Shown here: one piece after another, positions 27,479-38,200 of the stretch
Numbering within the stretch: the stretch's first letter is position 1
Layout of the letters: the number at the start of each line of letters is the position of its first letter
Source: an uncultured Clostridia bacterium
GTDB taxonomy: Bacteria > Bacillota > Clostridia > Christensenellales > Borkfalkiaceae
NCBI GenBank assembly: GCA_944341075.1
Contig: CALVLV010000012.1
Coordinates: 1-61,129 of the forward strand
Reading direction: 5' to 3'
Length of the DNA: 61,129 nt
The notes under the pieces: model-generated
Told to the model about the DNA's origin: nothing
Seen by the model: the letters and a program-made list of their open reading frames with translations, nothing else
Databases searched by the model: none
Position numbers and translations under genes: made by a program

Positions 27479-29385
27479 CATTACTACTGCCCCTGGGGCT
27501 GTTGGGGCTGCTGTCTTTGGCAGTGCTGCTCCTCATATATATTCTGCGCCCCAACTATCAGCAAAAACTGGTTTCCTCTACCTTTGTCTGGAAACTCAGC
27601 CTTAAATACAGAAAGAACCGCCTGCCCATAAGCAAACTGAGGAATATACTCATTCTCATTCTGCAGATACTGCTCCTTGTGAGCATTGCAATGATGATGG
27701 CGCAGCCCGCCGTTCCCACCGTTTCGGGAACGACCAGGAACGAAAAGGTTGCCATACTCGACGCCTCTGCAAGCATGATGGTAGCTACAAGGCAGCAGAC
27801 AAGGTTTGCAAGGGCCGTTTCACAGATACAGGAACTTGCTACCTCTACCCTTGCGGAGGAAGACGGCGTATTTTCGCTAATAGTGGCCGACGCCGACGCA
27901 CACTTTCTGGTAACACAAGTTACGCACGACAATGCCGACGAAGCCACACGCATACTAAGCTCGCTGACTGTCGCCAACACATGCAGCTACGGCTCTGCCG
28001 ACATAGACGGCGCCGCCGAACTTGCCGAAGATATCCTTGCAATAAATTCCGAGGCGGAAGTGCTGCTGTATACAGGCACAAATTACATAGGAAACGACAC
28101 CTTCAAAGTGATGAGCGTTGCAGGCGAAGACGACTGGAACGTTGCCGTGACGGACGCCGTTCCCGTGCTTGAAGACACCAACACCTATCACTTTGAAGCT
28201 GAAGTAGGCTACTACGGCGAAAAAATAGCCCCGCGCGCGATGAACATCACATGCATGATAAGCGGCGTAAACGGCACAGACCGCAGCCTTACGTTTACAA
28301 AGCCCGACCAGTTCAGCCCTAACCAGTCAAAGACGATAACCTTCACTTACGAAGACTTTGCCGGCGGGGAGCCTATATACTCCTACAAGTCGGTTATGAT
28401 ATCGCTTGCAGAAAACGATACCTTCCAGAACGACAACACGTTCTTTGTATACGGCGGCGAGAAGCCAGAACTGCGCATACAGTACTCTACAAGCGGAACA
28501 ACAAATTTCTACAACGGCGCTATAATGCGCGTGCGCGAACAATATAAAAATATCTGGAATATAGATTACAACATGGTTGCTCCGGCCGACGCCGCCGTGA
28601 CAGGCTATGACCTGTACATATTCGAAAGCACAATGCCGGAGGAGATGCCCACCGACGGCGTGGTGATACTTTCCAATCCTGATGAGGCGCCGTACGGCAG
28701 CGAAATAACGCTTGGAAACTATCAGTCAACAGACGAACCGATGTCGCTTGCGCCCGGGCAGGCAAGCCCGCTTACGCAGTACATGAACGCGACGAGAATT
28801 GAAGTGACGCGCTACCGCGAGGTGCAGTCTGCAAGCGGCTTTACAACGCTGTTCGAATACGCCGGCGTGCCCGTTGTGATAGCAAAAAATACTGCTGAAG
28901 AAAAAGTTGTTGTGCTGGGCATAGACCTGAACTATTCCAACTTCAGCCTTACCATCGACTTCCCGATATTTATCAGCAATTTATTCAGCTATTATTTCCC
29001 CCCTACGCTCAGCTCAAACGCGTTTGAGGTGGGCGACACCATTACCCTGAACGCACGCGGCGAAAACCTTGAAGTCAGCCAGCCCGACGGACACGAGCCG
29101 ATAACAGACTTTGGCACCCTTCCCGCAACGCTGGTTGCAACCGCGCCCGGAACCTACACGGTTACGCAGACGTTTATGGGCGACGCAGACACAGAATCGG
29201 AGATGTTCTACGTGCATGTGCCCGCCATAGAAAGCAACATTACCAGAACAGCAGAAGGGCTGCCCGAACTTATTGCAGAAACCACGGTTGAAGAAAGCAA
29301 CTTAGACCTGACTATGTGGTTTGCGCTGGCGGCGCTTGTATTCCTTGCCGCCGAATGGCTGTTACATTCCAGGGAAGGTCTGTAA
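27475..29385 (+). CDS. BatA-like VWA membrane protein
   Basis: A 636-residue membrane protein. The N-terminus carries two hydrophobic helices (about 2-24 and 56-77) around the RPNYQQKLVSSTFVWKL stretch typical of BatA/aerotolerance-type N-termini. A VWA-like domain follows with DASAS at 96-100. The later metal-site Asp, usually in a TDG motif, is not apparent (LLYTGTNY at the corresponding place), so metal binding may be lost. The rest is beta-rich and extracytoplasmic, ending in a membrane helix (about 612-630) and a short basic tail. It is coupled to DUF58 by an ATGA overlap. Confidence 0.88.
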   Translation: MTLLLPLGLLGLLSLAVLLLIYILRPNYQQKLVSSTFVWKLSLKYRKNRLPISKLRNILILILQILLLVSIAMMMAQPAVPTVSGTTRNEKVAILDASASMMVATRQQTRFARAVSQIQELATSTLAEEDGVFSLIVADADAHFLVTQVTHDNADEATRILSSLTVANTCSYGSADIDGAAELAEDILAINSEAEVLLYTGTNYIGNDTFKVMSVAGEDDWNVAVTDAVPVLEDTNTYHFEAEVGYYGEKIAPRAMNITCMISGVNGTDRSLTFTKPDQFSPNQSKTITFTYEDFAGGEPIYSYKSVMISLAENDTFQNDNTFFVYGGEKPELRIQYSTSGTTNFYNGAIMRVREQYKNIWNIDYNMVAPADAAVTGYDLYIFESTMPEEMPTDGVVILSNPDEAPYGSEITLGNYQSTDEPMSLAPGQASPLTQYMNATRIEVTRYREVQSASGFTTLFEYAGVPVVIAKNTAEEKVVVLGIDLNYSNFSLTIDFPIFISNLFSYYFPPTLSSNAFEVGDTITLNARGENLEVSQPDGHEPITDFGTLPATLVATAPGTYTVTQTFMGDADTESEMFYVHVPAIESNITRTAEGLPELIAETTVEESNLDLTMWFALAALVFLAAEWLLHSREGL

Positions 29386-29401
29386 AGGTGGTATAAAAGA
29401 C

Positions 29402-32287
29402 ATGTCAGATTTTACTATAAATTTCAATAACCCCTGGTTTCTTTTTGCACTTATACCCCTGTTGCTTATAACGTTTATACCGTTCTTCAGGATACCTAAA
29501 AAATTCAGGGGCACGCGTAACCGCGTTATTTCGGTAACATTGCACACGCTTGCAATAATATGCATAACCGCCCTGTTTGCCGGACTGTTCTTTACGTTCA
29601 CCGTCCCCAACAGGGAAAACGAACTGCTCATAGTAGTAGACGCCTCTGACAGCAACGAGGAACAGGCCGAAGAAAAAGACGACTACGTTGAGTCGATCTT
29701 AAGGATGACGAGCGACGGCTTTAAGGTGGGCGTAGTGAAATTCGGGTTCGACCAGGTATACGCGGCAGAACTTTCGTACGACGTAGACGAGGTTTTCCAA
29801 CAGTACCTTGCCTCGCCCGAGCCGGACACCACCGCCTCTGACATTGCGGGTGCGCTTGAGTTTGCCTCTGAGCAGTTCACTCACCCCAGGACTTCAAAAA
29901 TAGTACTCATTTCAGACGGGCTGGAGACCGACCGAGAGGCAATGCAGGCGGCGCAGCTTGTTGCGGCTCACGGCACCAAAATAGATACCGTTAGCTTTCC
30001 CAACGAAGACAGCGCCGAAGTGCAGATAACCGAAGTGAAACTACCGGAGGAAAGGATCACCGAAAACCAATCCGTGACCATTACAGTAACAGTGGAAAAC
30101 ACGTTGGAAGAGCCTGCAAATGCCACGCTTGAAATACTCGACAACGGCTTCCCCAACGCCGACGAGCCTGCCGTTTCAGTCACTCTGGAACCGGGCGTGC
30201 AGGAAATAGAGTTGCACCACACATTCCTTATGCCCGGCATGCACGACGTGGTAGTGCGCATGACTACGGGCACCACCGAGAGCGGCGCGCAGTCTGACAG
30301 GGTAACCGAAAACAACGTTTTCCAGACCTACCTGAACATAACGGTATTCGACAATATTCTTATACTTGAAAGCAACCCCGGCGAAGCTGCCGACCTCAGC
30401 GACCTGCTGATAGAGCGCGGCGGCTACACCAACGTTGTCACCTATAACGTTCATACGCAGGGCGACATGCTGCCCAAGTCGGCAAAGGAACTGTGCGCAT
30501 ACAACCAGGTAATACTGTGCAACATATCCAACGCAGACCTTACAGGCAGCACTGTACCCGAAAACTTTGTAAACTCGCTGTACAGCTATGTATACGACAT
30601 GGGCGGAAGCATGTTTACCGTGGGCGGGCAGAACGATGAAGACCTTACAGGCAACTCAACGCCGCACGCATATAACAGGGCCGACCTTGAGGGCACGATG
30701 CTGCAGGAGATGCTGCCCGTACAGGCGGTAGATTATACCCCTCCCACCGCCGTCATGATAGTTGTTGACAGCTCGGGTTCGATGAGCATGGGCCTGTTCG
30801 AAGCCGCACAGGCAGGTGCCGAACAGACGCTTGACGCACTCTATGAGCAAAACCCAAACAGTTATTGCGGCGTTATGACGTTTAACACGTCGGCAACGGA
30901 AACTATACAGATACTGCCCGTTTCCCGTCATGAGGATATTCGCGAGGCAATCACCAACCTTGGCACAGGCGAACAGCCCGGTTCGGGCGGCACGGTATTT
31001 TCGGGCGCGATAGACCGCGCCGGACGAACGCTTGCTGCTGTTGACGTTCCCATAAAGCATATAGTACTTATAACCGACGGCAACCCTGACGATCACCTTC
31101 ATCAGAACGGAGCCAACGACAACAACTACTACGGCAGATACATAGACTGGAACAACCAGAACGGCATTACCATGTCTATAGTTACTGTGGGCGCCGATTC
31201 GACAGACGCCGCGGCAATGGACGAAGCAGCCGAATATGCAAATGGCGAATACTACGAGGTGCCTGCCGGCGAACTTGTAGACATGGCGTCTGCAATAGGG
31301 CTTGCCATGCGCCAGGATCTTCAGGCCGTTACCGTAAACGAGATAGAAGAGGGCATTGACTTTGTGCCCGAAATAGACGGCTACAGCCCCATATTCAACG
31401 GCATAGACACCAGCGCAGAGCCTTTTGTGCCCGAATTGCACGGCTACTACGGCACGAGGCCGAAGGACGACGCCGTTACCCCGCTGATGTACCAGTACGT
31501 GCCCATATACGCAGAATGGAACTTCGGCGCGGGCAAAGTGGGCAGCTTTATGAGCGACGTAAGCCTGCGCGCAGACAGCTGGTCGCGCGACTTTATAACC
31601 TCTGCAGAGGGCAAACAGCTGATATGCAACATGGCAGAAAACCTTGCCCCCCTCACCCCGCCCGAACCTGACGTGCTGGATATGAGCGTAAGGCAGACCA
31701 CCAACAATTTTACAAACAGGCTGGACGTATTTACCACCCTTAACGAGGGCGAAAGCCTGCGCGTAAGCATAGCGCTCGACCCCAACAATATGAGCCAATA
31801 CTCCAACGCCGCAAAGCAGGCATACCTTAACGGTGTGCCCGTGACTGCCGCGGCGAACAGCATGAGCTTTAACTTTACCATAAAATACACAGGCATATAC
31901 ATTATAACCATTGAAAAACTTGACGCCGCGGGAACGGTGATCTCCGACCTGCAGCTGCGCAGAACATTCTCCTATTCGGATGAATACGACGGCATGCGCG
32001 AGCCAGAGGAAGGCATAGCCCTTCTTGCAGACCTTGCGCAGAGCGGCAACGGCAATGTTCTCAGTACCGACAATCCCGCCCTGGTATTTGCATCGTTTGA
32101 GGCACGGCTCGACGGGTCGTTCAACCCCGCGCTTGTGCTGCTTATAATAGCCGCAGTATGCATACTTATAGACATAGCCGTGCGCAAGTTCAAGTTCAAA
32201 TGGCTGCACGAAATTATACGCGACAAAAAAGCTATGAAAGAGGTTAATTCAACTTCCGGCAAGGAGGCAACTAAATTTGAAAGCTAA
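29402..32287 (+). CDS. Double-VWA membrane protein
   Basis: A 961-residue protein. Two N-terminal membrane helices (about 11-30 and 44-68) precede a first VWA domain with DASDS at 80-84, a downstream Thr and LISDGLE. A beta-sandwich linker and a glutamine-amidotransferase-like alpha/beta region (about 315-440) follow. A second VWA domain begins with DSSGS at 456-460 and has LITDGNPDD, so both metal sites look complete. A C-terminal helix (about 905-925) and a basic tail end it. The ATG at 29402 lies 10 bases after AAAGGTGG; the open frame extends upstream into the BatA gene but lacks a ribosome site there. The next gene starts inside its 3' end. Confidence 0.88.
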   Translation: MSDFTINFNNPWFLFALIPLLLITFIPFFRIPKKFRGTRNRVISVTLHTLAIICITALFAGLFFTFTVPNRENELLIVVDASDSNEEQAEEKDDYVESILRMTSDGFKVGVVKFGFDQVYAAELSYDVDEVFQQYLASPEPDTTASDIAGALEFASEQFTHPRTSKIVLISDGLETDREAMQAAQLVAAHGTKIDTVSFPNEDSAEVQITEVKLPEERITENQSVTITVTVENTLEEPANATLEILDNGFPNADEPAVSVTLEPGVQEIELHHTFLMPGMHDVVVRMTTGTTESGAQSDRVTENNVFQTYLNITVFDNILILESNPGEAADLSDLLIERGGYTNVVTYNVHTQGDMLPKSAKELCAYNQVILCNISNADLTGSTVPENFVNSLYSYVYDMGGSMFTVGGQNDEDLTGNSTPHAYNRADLEGTMLQEMLPVQAVDYTPPTAVMIVVDSSGSMSMGLFEAAQAGAEQTLDALYEQNPNSYCGVMTFNTSATETIQILPVSRHEDIREAITNLGTGEQPGSGGTVFSGAIDRAGRTLAAVDVPIKHIVLITDGNPDDHLHQNGANDNNYYGRYIDWNNQNGITMSIVTVGADSTDAAAMDEAAEYANGEYYEVPAGELVDMASAIGLAMRQDLQAVTVNEIEEGIDFVPEIDGYSPIFNGIDTSAEPFVPELHGYYGTRPKDDAVTPLMYQYVPIYAEWNFGAGKVGSFMSDVSLRADSWSRDFITSAEGKQLICNMAENLAPLTPPEPDVLDMSVRQTTNNFTNRLDVFTTLNEGESLRVSIALDPNNMSQYSNAAKQAYLNGVPVTAAANSMSFNFTIKYTGIYIITIEKLDAAGTVISDLQLRRTFSYSDEYDGMREPEEGIALLADLAQSGNGNVLSTDNPALVFASFEARLDGSFNPALVLLIIAAVCILIDIAVRKFKFKWLHEIIRDKKAMKEVNSTSGKEATKFES

Positions 32288-35144
32288 TTTGGCACAGAAG
32301 ATAAAAAAGACTCTTTTTCTGATTGCGTTGCCAGCACTTGCGTTCTGCCTTTTGCTTTCCTCTGCCGCATGCAGCGGCAACAGGCTGCCTACCCCCACGG
32401 GGCTGAACATTGACCAGGTAAACCTTGACCTGAACTGGAACGGCATACAGAACGCCGCATATTACACCGTAAGGGTACGCGGCAACGGCATAGACGAAGA
32501 ATACTTCTGCTCGGATAACCGCTTTGAACTTGACTCGGCTTACGAGATAGTTGCGGGCGAATACACCATAAGCGTGAGGGCGGAAGCCGGCTCAAACACC
32601 AACTACGATTCATCCAGGTGGTCAGAGTCTGTAACATTCGTACGCGAAACGGAAACAGGGCTTGTGTTCACGCTTACCGACAACAACTCGGCATTCAGGG
32701 TGGCAGGCATAGGCACGGCGCAGGGCGACATCGTAATACCCGACGTATACAGGACGCTGCCCGTCACCTCCATTGCCGACAGGGCATTCATGCCCACCAC
32801 TGGCAACGCCCCCTCCATTACAAGCGTGACGCTTGGCAGCAACATCAAGTCTGTAGGCGAACAGGCCTTTGCGGGCTGTACAGAGCTCACCTCGGTAACG
32901 CTGAACGAGGGGCTTGAAACTATAGGCAGACAGGCATTTCAAAGCTGCAGCAAAATAGCGGCGCTGACCATACCTGACAGCGTGACGGAAATAGGCGAAC
33001 AGACGTTCCAGTTCTGCCGCGGCATGAAGACGCTTGAACTGAGCAGCGGGCTTACGCAGATAAGCGCAAACGCCTTTAACAGCTGCTCCTCCCTTACTAT
33101 CGTCAACATTCCCGCAAACGTTACAACTCTGGGCGAAGCCGCCTTTGGCGACTGCAGGGCGCTTGCAGAAGTTACGATAGGCAACGGCGTGACCGAGATA
33201 GGCCCCGGCGCATTCAGAAATTGCACCGCACTCACCGAACTTACCATCGGCTCTTCCGTAGAGAAGATAGGCGACAACGCCTTCCTTGAATGTACTTCGC
33301 TTGAAAGCGTAGATTTGCCCGAAACATTAAAAACTCTGGGCATAAGCGCCTTCAACGGCTGCACAAAGCTGAGCGGCGTTACAGCGGGCGACAACATAGA
33401 GAGCATAGGAAGCAACGCGTTCCGCGGCACTCCCCTGTGGCAACAGGACAGAATGAACTACCTCGGCGACTGGTTCCTCGGCATAGAATTCTCTCAGTCT
33501 GAAACCGCCCCCACGGTGGAAACCGTTAAAGAAGGCACTGTAGGCATTGCAGACTATGCGTACTCGGGCACCCCTATAGATGTCATCATTTTACCCGATT
33601 CGGTAAAATATATTGGCGAAGGCGCGTTCAGGGCGTGCAAATCGCTTATCAGCGTGGTCATAGGCAGCGGAGTGCTTTCTATAGGCGACTATGCCTTTGC
33701 CGACAACACAATACTTGCAAGCGTAACGCTTGGCGATATGGCAGAAGGCAGTACGGCGCTCGGCGACAGCAGCCTGCTCGAAATTGGCCAATACGCTTTT
33801 TCGGCCTGCTCGGCGCTTGATGCCCTAATCATACCCGATACGTTGGAGCGCATGGGTATGTATGCGTTCCACAATTCGGGACTGTGGACAGAGGCTGTCA
33901 ATGCCGTATATGCAGGCAGTTGGCTGACCGAATACAAAATTGCGGCAGGCGTAGTTACCATAAACGAAGGAACCGCGGGCATAGCAGAATATGCATTTGC
34001 AAACAACACCACGCTTACAAGCGTGGCAATGCCCGACACGGTAAGGCACATAGGGCGCAGCGCGTTCTACAACTGCAGGGCGCTTTCAAGGTTGGTTTTA
34101 TCTGACGCGCTTACGGTGATAGAGGACTACACATTTTACCACTGCGATGACCTTGTGCTTGAAGCCCTGCCTTCAAACCTGCAAAAAATAGGGCGCAGCG
34201 CGTTCTATAAATGCCGCCTTGTGGGCACCGATACCGATACCGACGAACTTGTGATACCCGATACCGTGACCGAGATAGGCGACTACGCCTTCTACGACTG
34301 CGGCTACACATACGAAGATACCAGCCAGACGGAAGATTCGGGCGAAAACATTGTAAACGGCGGCATTGATTCTGTAGTTATAGGCGAAGGCGTAAAATCT
34401 GTAGGCAACTACGCATTCTACGGAATGGAGTCGCTGAAGAGCGTGATAGTTGGCGGCGCGGTAGAAAGCATAGGCGAAAGAGCGTTTTACAGGTGTACAT
34501 CGCTGACCGACATAACGTTCGGCCGCAGCCTTAAAAGTATAGGCGACAGGGCCTTTTACTACTGTTCCTCCCTTGAATCGGTAAGCCTGCCCGCCTCGGT
34601 CACGAATATAGGCAACTACGCCTTCTACAGGTGCACGTCGCTTACAGACGTTTCGCTTGGCGGCGCCACCGAAATAGGCAACTATGCATTCTTCGGCTGT
34701 TCCGCACTCAGCAGTCTTGTATTGCCCCAAAGCCTGAAAGCTATCGGCGACCAGGCCTTCCGCAACTGCTCGTCGCTCAATTCGCTTGTGCTGCCCGAAG
34801 GAATACAAAGCATCGGCGCGCACGCATTCTACGGATGCCGCAAGTTGAGCTTTTACACTTCGCTTGCACAGGCAGGCGAAGGCTGGACTTCGCGCTGGAA
34901 CTCCTCCTACCTCCCCGTAGTGTGGAGTGCGGATATAGAGAACGGCTATGTTGTTTCCATTGAATACGATAACGACACCGTTTCCAACGTAAACTCCTTT
35001 ACGCCGCTTACAGCGCCGGAGAGGACGGGCTATACGTTTGCCGGCTGGGCAACGGAGGCAAACGGCGAAGTTGTGTATACAATAGACAAAATGTCTGAAG
35101 TACCTGCAGGCACAACGCTGTATGCGGTATGGACGGCACAGTAA
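32277..35144 (+). CDS. LRR_5 (BspA-type) lipoprotein coupled to the VWA gene
   Basis: A 955-residue predicted surface lipoprotein. The signal peptide ends at SSAAC with the acceptor Cys at 32. A fibronectin-like domain (about 38-125) is followed by some thirty LRR_5 repeats (about 131-860, e.g. LPASVTNIGNYAFYRCTSL) and one C-terminal InlB-type repeat (GYTFAGW to TTLYAVWTAQ, about 885-955). The start is TTG at 32277, nine bases after AAGGAGG (32261-32267), overlapping the end of the double-VWA gene by 11 bases. That coupling ties an LRR surface protein to the MoxR/VWA machinery. No C-terminal anchor is visible. Confidence 0.9.
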   Translation: MKANLAQKIKKTLFLIALPALAFCLLLSSAACSGNRLPTPTGLNIDQVNLDLNWNGIQNAAYYTVRVRGNGIDEEYFCSDNRFELDSAYEIVAGEYTISVRAEAGSNTNYDSSRWSESVTFVRETETGLVFTLTDNNSAFRVAGIGTAQGDIVIPDVYRTLPVTSIADRAFMPTTGNAPSITSVTLGSNIKSVGEQAFAGCTELTSVTLNEGLETIGRQAFQSCSKIAALTIPDSVTEIGEQTFQFCRGMKTLELSSGLTQISANAFNSCSSLTIVNIPANVTTLGEAAFGDCRALAEVTIGNGVTEIGPGAFRNCTALTELTIGSSVEKIGDNAFLECTSLESVDLPETLKTLGISAFNGCTKLSGVTAGDNIESIGSNAFRGTPLWQQDRMNYLGDWFLGIEFSQSETAPTVETVKEGTVGIADYAYSGTPIDVIILPDSVKYIGEGAFRACKSLISVVIGSGVLSIGDYAFADNTILASVTLGDMAEGSTALGDSSLLEIGQYAFSACSALDALIIPDTLERMGMYAFHNSGLWTEAVNAVYAGSWLTEYKIAAGVVTINEGTAGIAEYAFANNTTLTSVAMPDTVRHIGRSAFYNCRALSRLVLSDALTVIEDYTFYHCDDLVLEALPSNLQKIGRSAFYKCRLVGTDTDTDELVIPDTVTEIGDYAFYDCGYTYEDTSQTEDSGENIVNGGIDSVVIGEGVKSVGNYAFYGMESLKSVIVGGAVESIGERAFYRCTSLTDITFGRSLKSIGDRAFYYCSSLESVSLPASVTNIGNYAFYRCTSLTDVSLGGATEIGNYAFFGCSALSSLVLPQSLKAIGDQAFRNCSSLNSLVLPEGIQSIGAHAFYGCRKLSFYTSLAQAGEGWTSRWNSSYLPVVWSADIENGYVVSIEYDNDTVSNVNSFTPLTAPERTGYTFAGWATEANGEVVYTIDKMSEVPAGTTLYAVWTAQ

Positions 35145-35239
35145 GCTGAAATTAAAATTCTTACTTAATAATGACCTAATACGGCGGTCAGACAGCCGTC
35201 TTGCCGCCGCCAAAAAGATAAAAATAACAGGTGAATTTT

Positions 35240-38200
35240 ATGAGAAAAGCATTATTGACGGGATTAGCTTCGCTGTTTCTGCTCGCTTGCTCGCTGTTTA
35301 TAATAAGCGCATGCAGCAGCAAGAATGTGGAATCTATCACCATTGACACAAACAGTCTTCCACAAACTACATATGTTGTTGGCAGCCCGCTCGACCTTTC
35401 AAAGGGCAGGCTGAGGGTAGACGGCGGCAACTTTATACTTTTAAGCGACCCCGACGTTTCAGTTACAGGCTATGACCAGAATAAACTCGGCGAACAGACG
35501 CTCACCATAACCTATGCCGGCGCGCAGACGCAGCTTAAAGTAAACGTTGTTCCCCGCTTTCAGACAGCCCAGGAAAAATATGTCTACTTTGTGCGCGAAG
35601 ATTTCTGGGCCGCAAACCCCAGCATAATCGTCACCCGCAACGACGGCACCCAGATAGCCGTGACCGACCGCAACAGCATTAGTTTTGCAGACGGCGACTT
35701 TGCCGATACATATACCGCCAAAGCTGCCGACAATGTGAATGTAAATATTACTTATGCAAGCGGCACAGATAACTATTCGGGCACCATAACCATTCAGGTA
35801 TGCGATCCCGTTTACGACTTCAGGGCACCCACCAACCTTGAATACGGCAACTACGAAACTTCGCTTAATACCACCGGCGTAAGGCTTACCATAACCAACG
35901 AAGATAACACTGCAACCCGCAACGTAAGCACTGCCGACATAACTTTCAGCGGCTTTGATCCTGCGGGCGCAAAAGTCGACGAAGGCAACACCAATGTAAC
36001 GCAGACGGTAAAGGTGCTGTATAAGGGCGTTGACACCGGCAAGTCGTTCGATGTTACCATCGTTTACAACAGCGTGTCAAAGTTCCTTGAAGTGGCTGAA
36101 AAGCTCCCCGAAGAGGCCGCCTGGGACTGCTATTCGTTCGGCGGCGAAGATATTGCCCTGTTCGGCCTGCCTGAAGAAATAGCAGACAATGCCGAACTGC
36201 AGAGGGAAGCCTTTGAGGCAATGCAGCTATATGTAGACGACATAAAAAATGCCCAGCGCAAGTTTATAAGCCGCGACAACCTGAACAAAGTTGCCCGCGT
36301 TGCAACGGTGTACGGCTACAATACATGGTACACAGAGTTTGAAAAGAATACCGACATAAGCAATGCGGTAAACGTATACTTCGGCAACAGAACGGTGGGT
36401 CAGGTAACAATTTCAACAGCCATGGCAACATACAACGCTGTTAAAACACCTGACGAGTTCCAAACGGCAATAAACGCAATTAAAAAGATACTCCCCACAC
36501 TCGGCGAAGAAAACATTGCTGCCGACAACATGCTTATAAGGATAGGCGACCTGTTGCAGAGCGACGACTTTATAGATGCCTGCGGTGACACCGCACTCTA
36601 CATAGGCGATACCGCCATAGAAGGAATGACGCTTGAATTTGTTGGCGGCCTTGTGGGCAACCGTGCATTATTCAATGGCATTTCGCTCGAGCTGCAAGAC
36701 GCCATAACAGCTTATAACACTTTAAGCGGCGTTACCTTCCCCACGGAACACTCAGAGAGGATAAAGCAGGAAAATATTGATAAGCTTGACGAAAGCAAAA
36801 CCGATATAGAGGCGGCATACGCCCTGCTTTACAATATTGCCAACCAGACTACCGACGCATACGATCCCAGCATATATGTGGCAATAAACGGCTGGAGGGA
36901 AAACGATGACTTCTTTGAGATCCTCTACCGCTACTATTATAATCAGCTTACAAAGCTTGATGAGAATGCTGCGGACTACGAAGACCAAAACGAAGAGCTG
37001 ACACAGATATTGGTAAACCTTATGACGTATATGGCACCCATGCCCATATATAACATTCAGGTGATACATTCAACGGCTTACAATATGTATAGCTCTGTAT
37101 ACAACAATCAGATTATTGAGGCCACTCCCTTCTTCCTTGCTCTGCGGGAACTGGAAAATGCTAAAGAAGACTTTTTTGATACCTATGTAAATGAAGAAGA
37201 CGAAGCTAATTTCGACATGCTCTATGCGCTGGTATATTCTACGGTAATTGAAAACCAATACATGAATTACCAGCTGAGCGAGATGTATTACGGCGAAGGC
37301 GGTTACAATTATCTGTTGAGCTATGCCGCATACGACGGAACTGTAGAGCAAGTTTTAATTAATTATCTCGATGTAGTCAGCAGGTATGCCGAACTGCTCG
37401 CAGATAACACCACTGGCGACGACTCCTCTGTTTTCGACGATACCAATTTTGTTGCAGCAGTGAAAGAGATGTTCGATAACTTTGTGCGTCTTGATATAAT
37501 GCAGCAGAATTACTTCCTCAATGCAATAAGCTATCTGCATACTTCAGGGATCCCTGAAATGATACTTGTTCCTACAGATGGCTATTACCCCCAGTTTACC
37601 GGCATAATATATTCCTACTTTGCAACCAAGTTCCAGCCTGACGGCGAAGCAGACGTAAGCGATACCGCATGGAACATATTTGAGAACATGATGTATGCGC
37701 TAGAAGGTTACTACAACGCCGACACAGATTACTTCAACGAATTTATGGCCGAAGCCGCCGACCTGTATAACAACGACGAAGCTTGGGTCGGAGTAAGCAA
37801 ATCGGTATTTGATGAAGAACTTGGCGATATATACAACTATCTGCTTGAAATACATGGACTGTTTAAGGAAGATGAACCCGAAGAGGGCGAAGAAACAACA
37901 ACCTGGTCGCTTGCAGCTACGCTCACCGATGAAGAACAGGAACTTCTTGATCAATTGAACGAGACGCTCGGTACAATTGCTTCGCTTAATACATGGGAAA
38001 TGCTGTATGAATTTAATTTCAATTTTGCCTCGTTTGCAATGTACGAAAAGGCGCGCATAGCTGAAACAGCTATTTTAGAAAGCGGCAGCCAGAACCTTAT
38101 TAACGCATATAAATACATTTACAACGAAGATTCAGGCATCGCTTCAACGGGCATTGCAGCAAGCGAAATGTATAATGCACGCGGTAAAGTTTTAGCGTTG

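Noticed and set aside
30656-32209. A 517-residue open frame antisense to the double-VWA gene
   Set aside because: It is a shadow of a GC-rich coding strand. The sense frame has clear VWA motifs, and the antisense product resembles no protein family.
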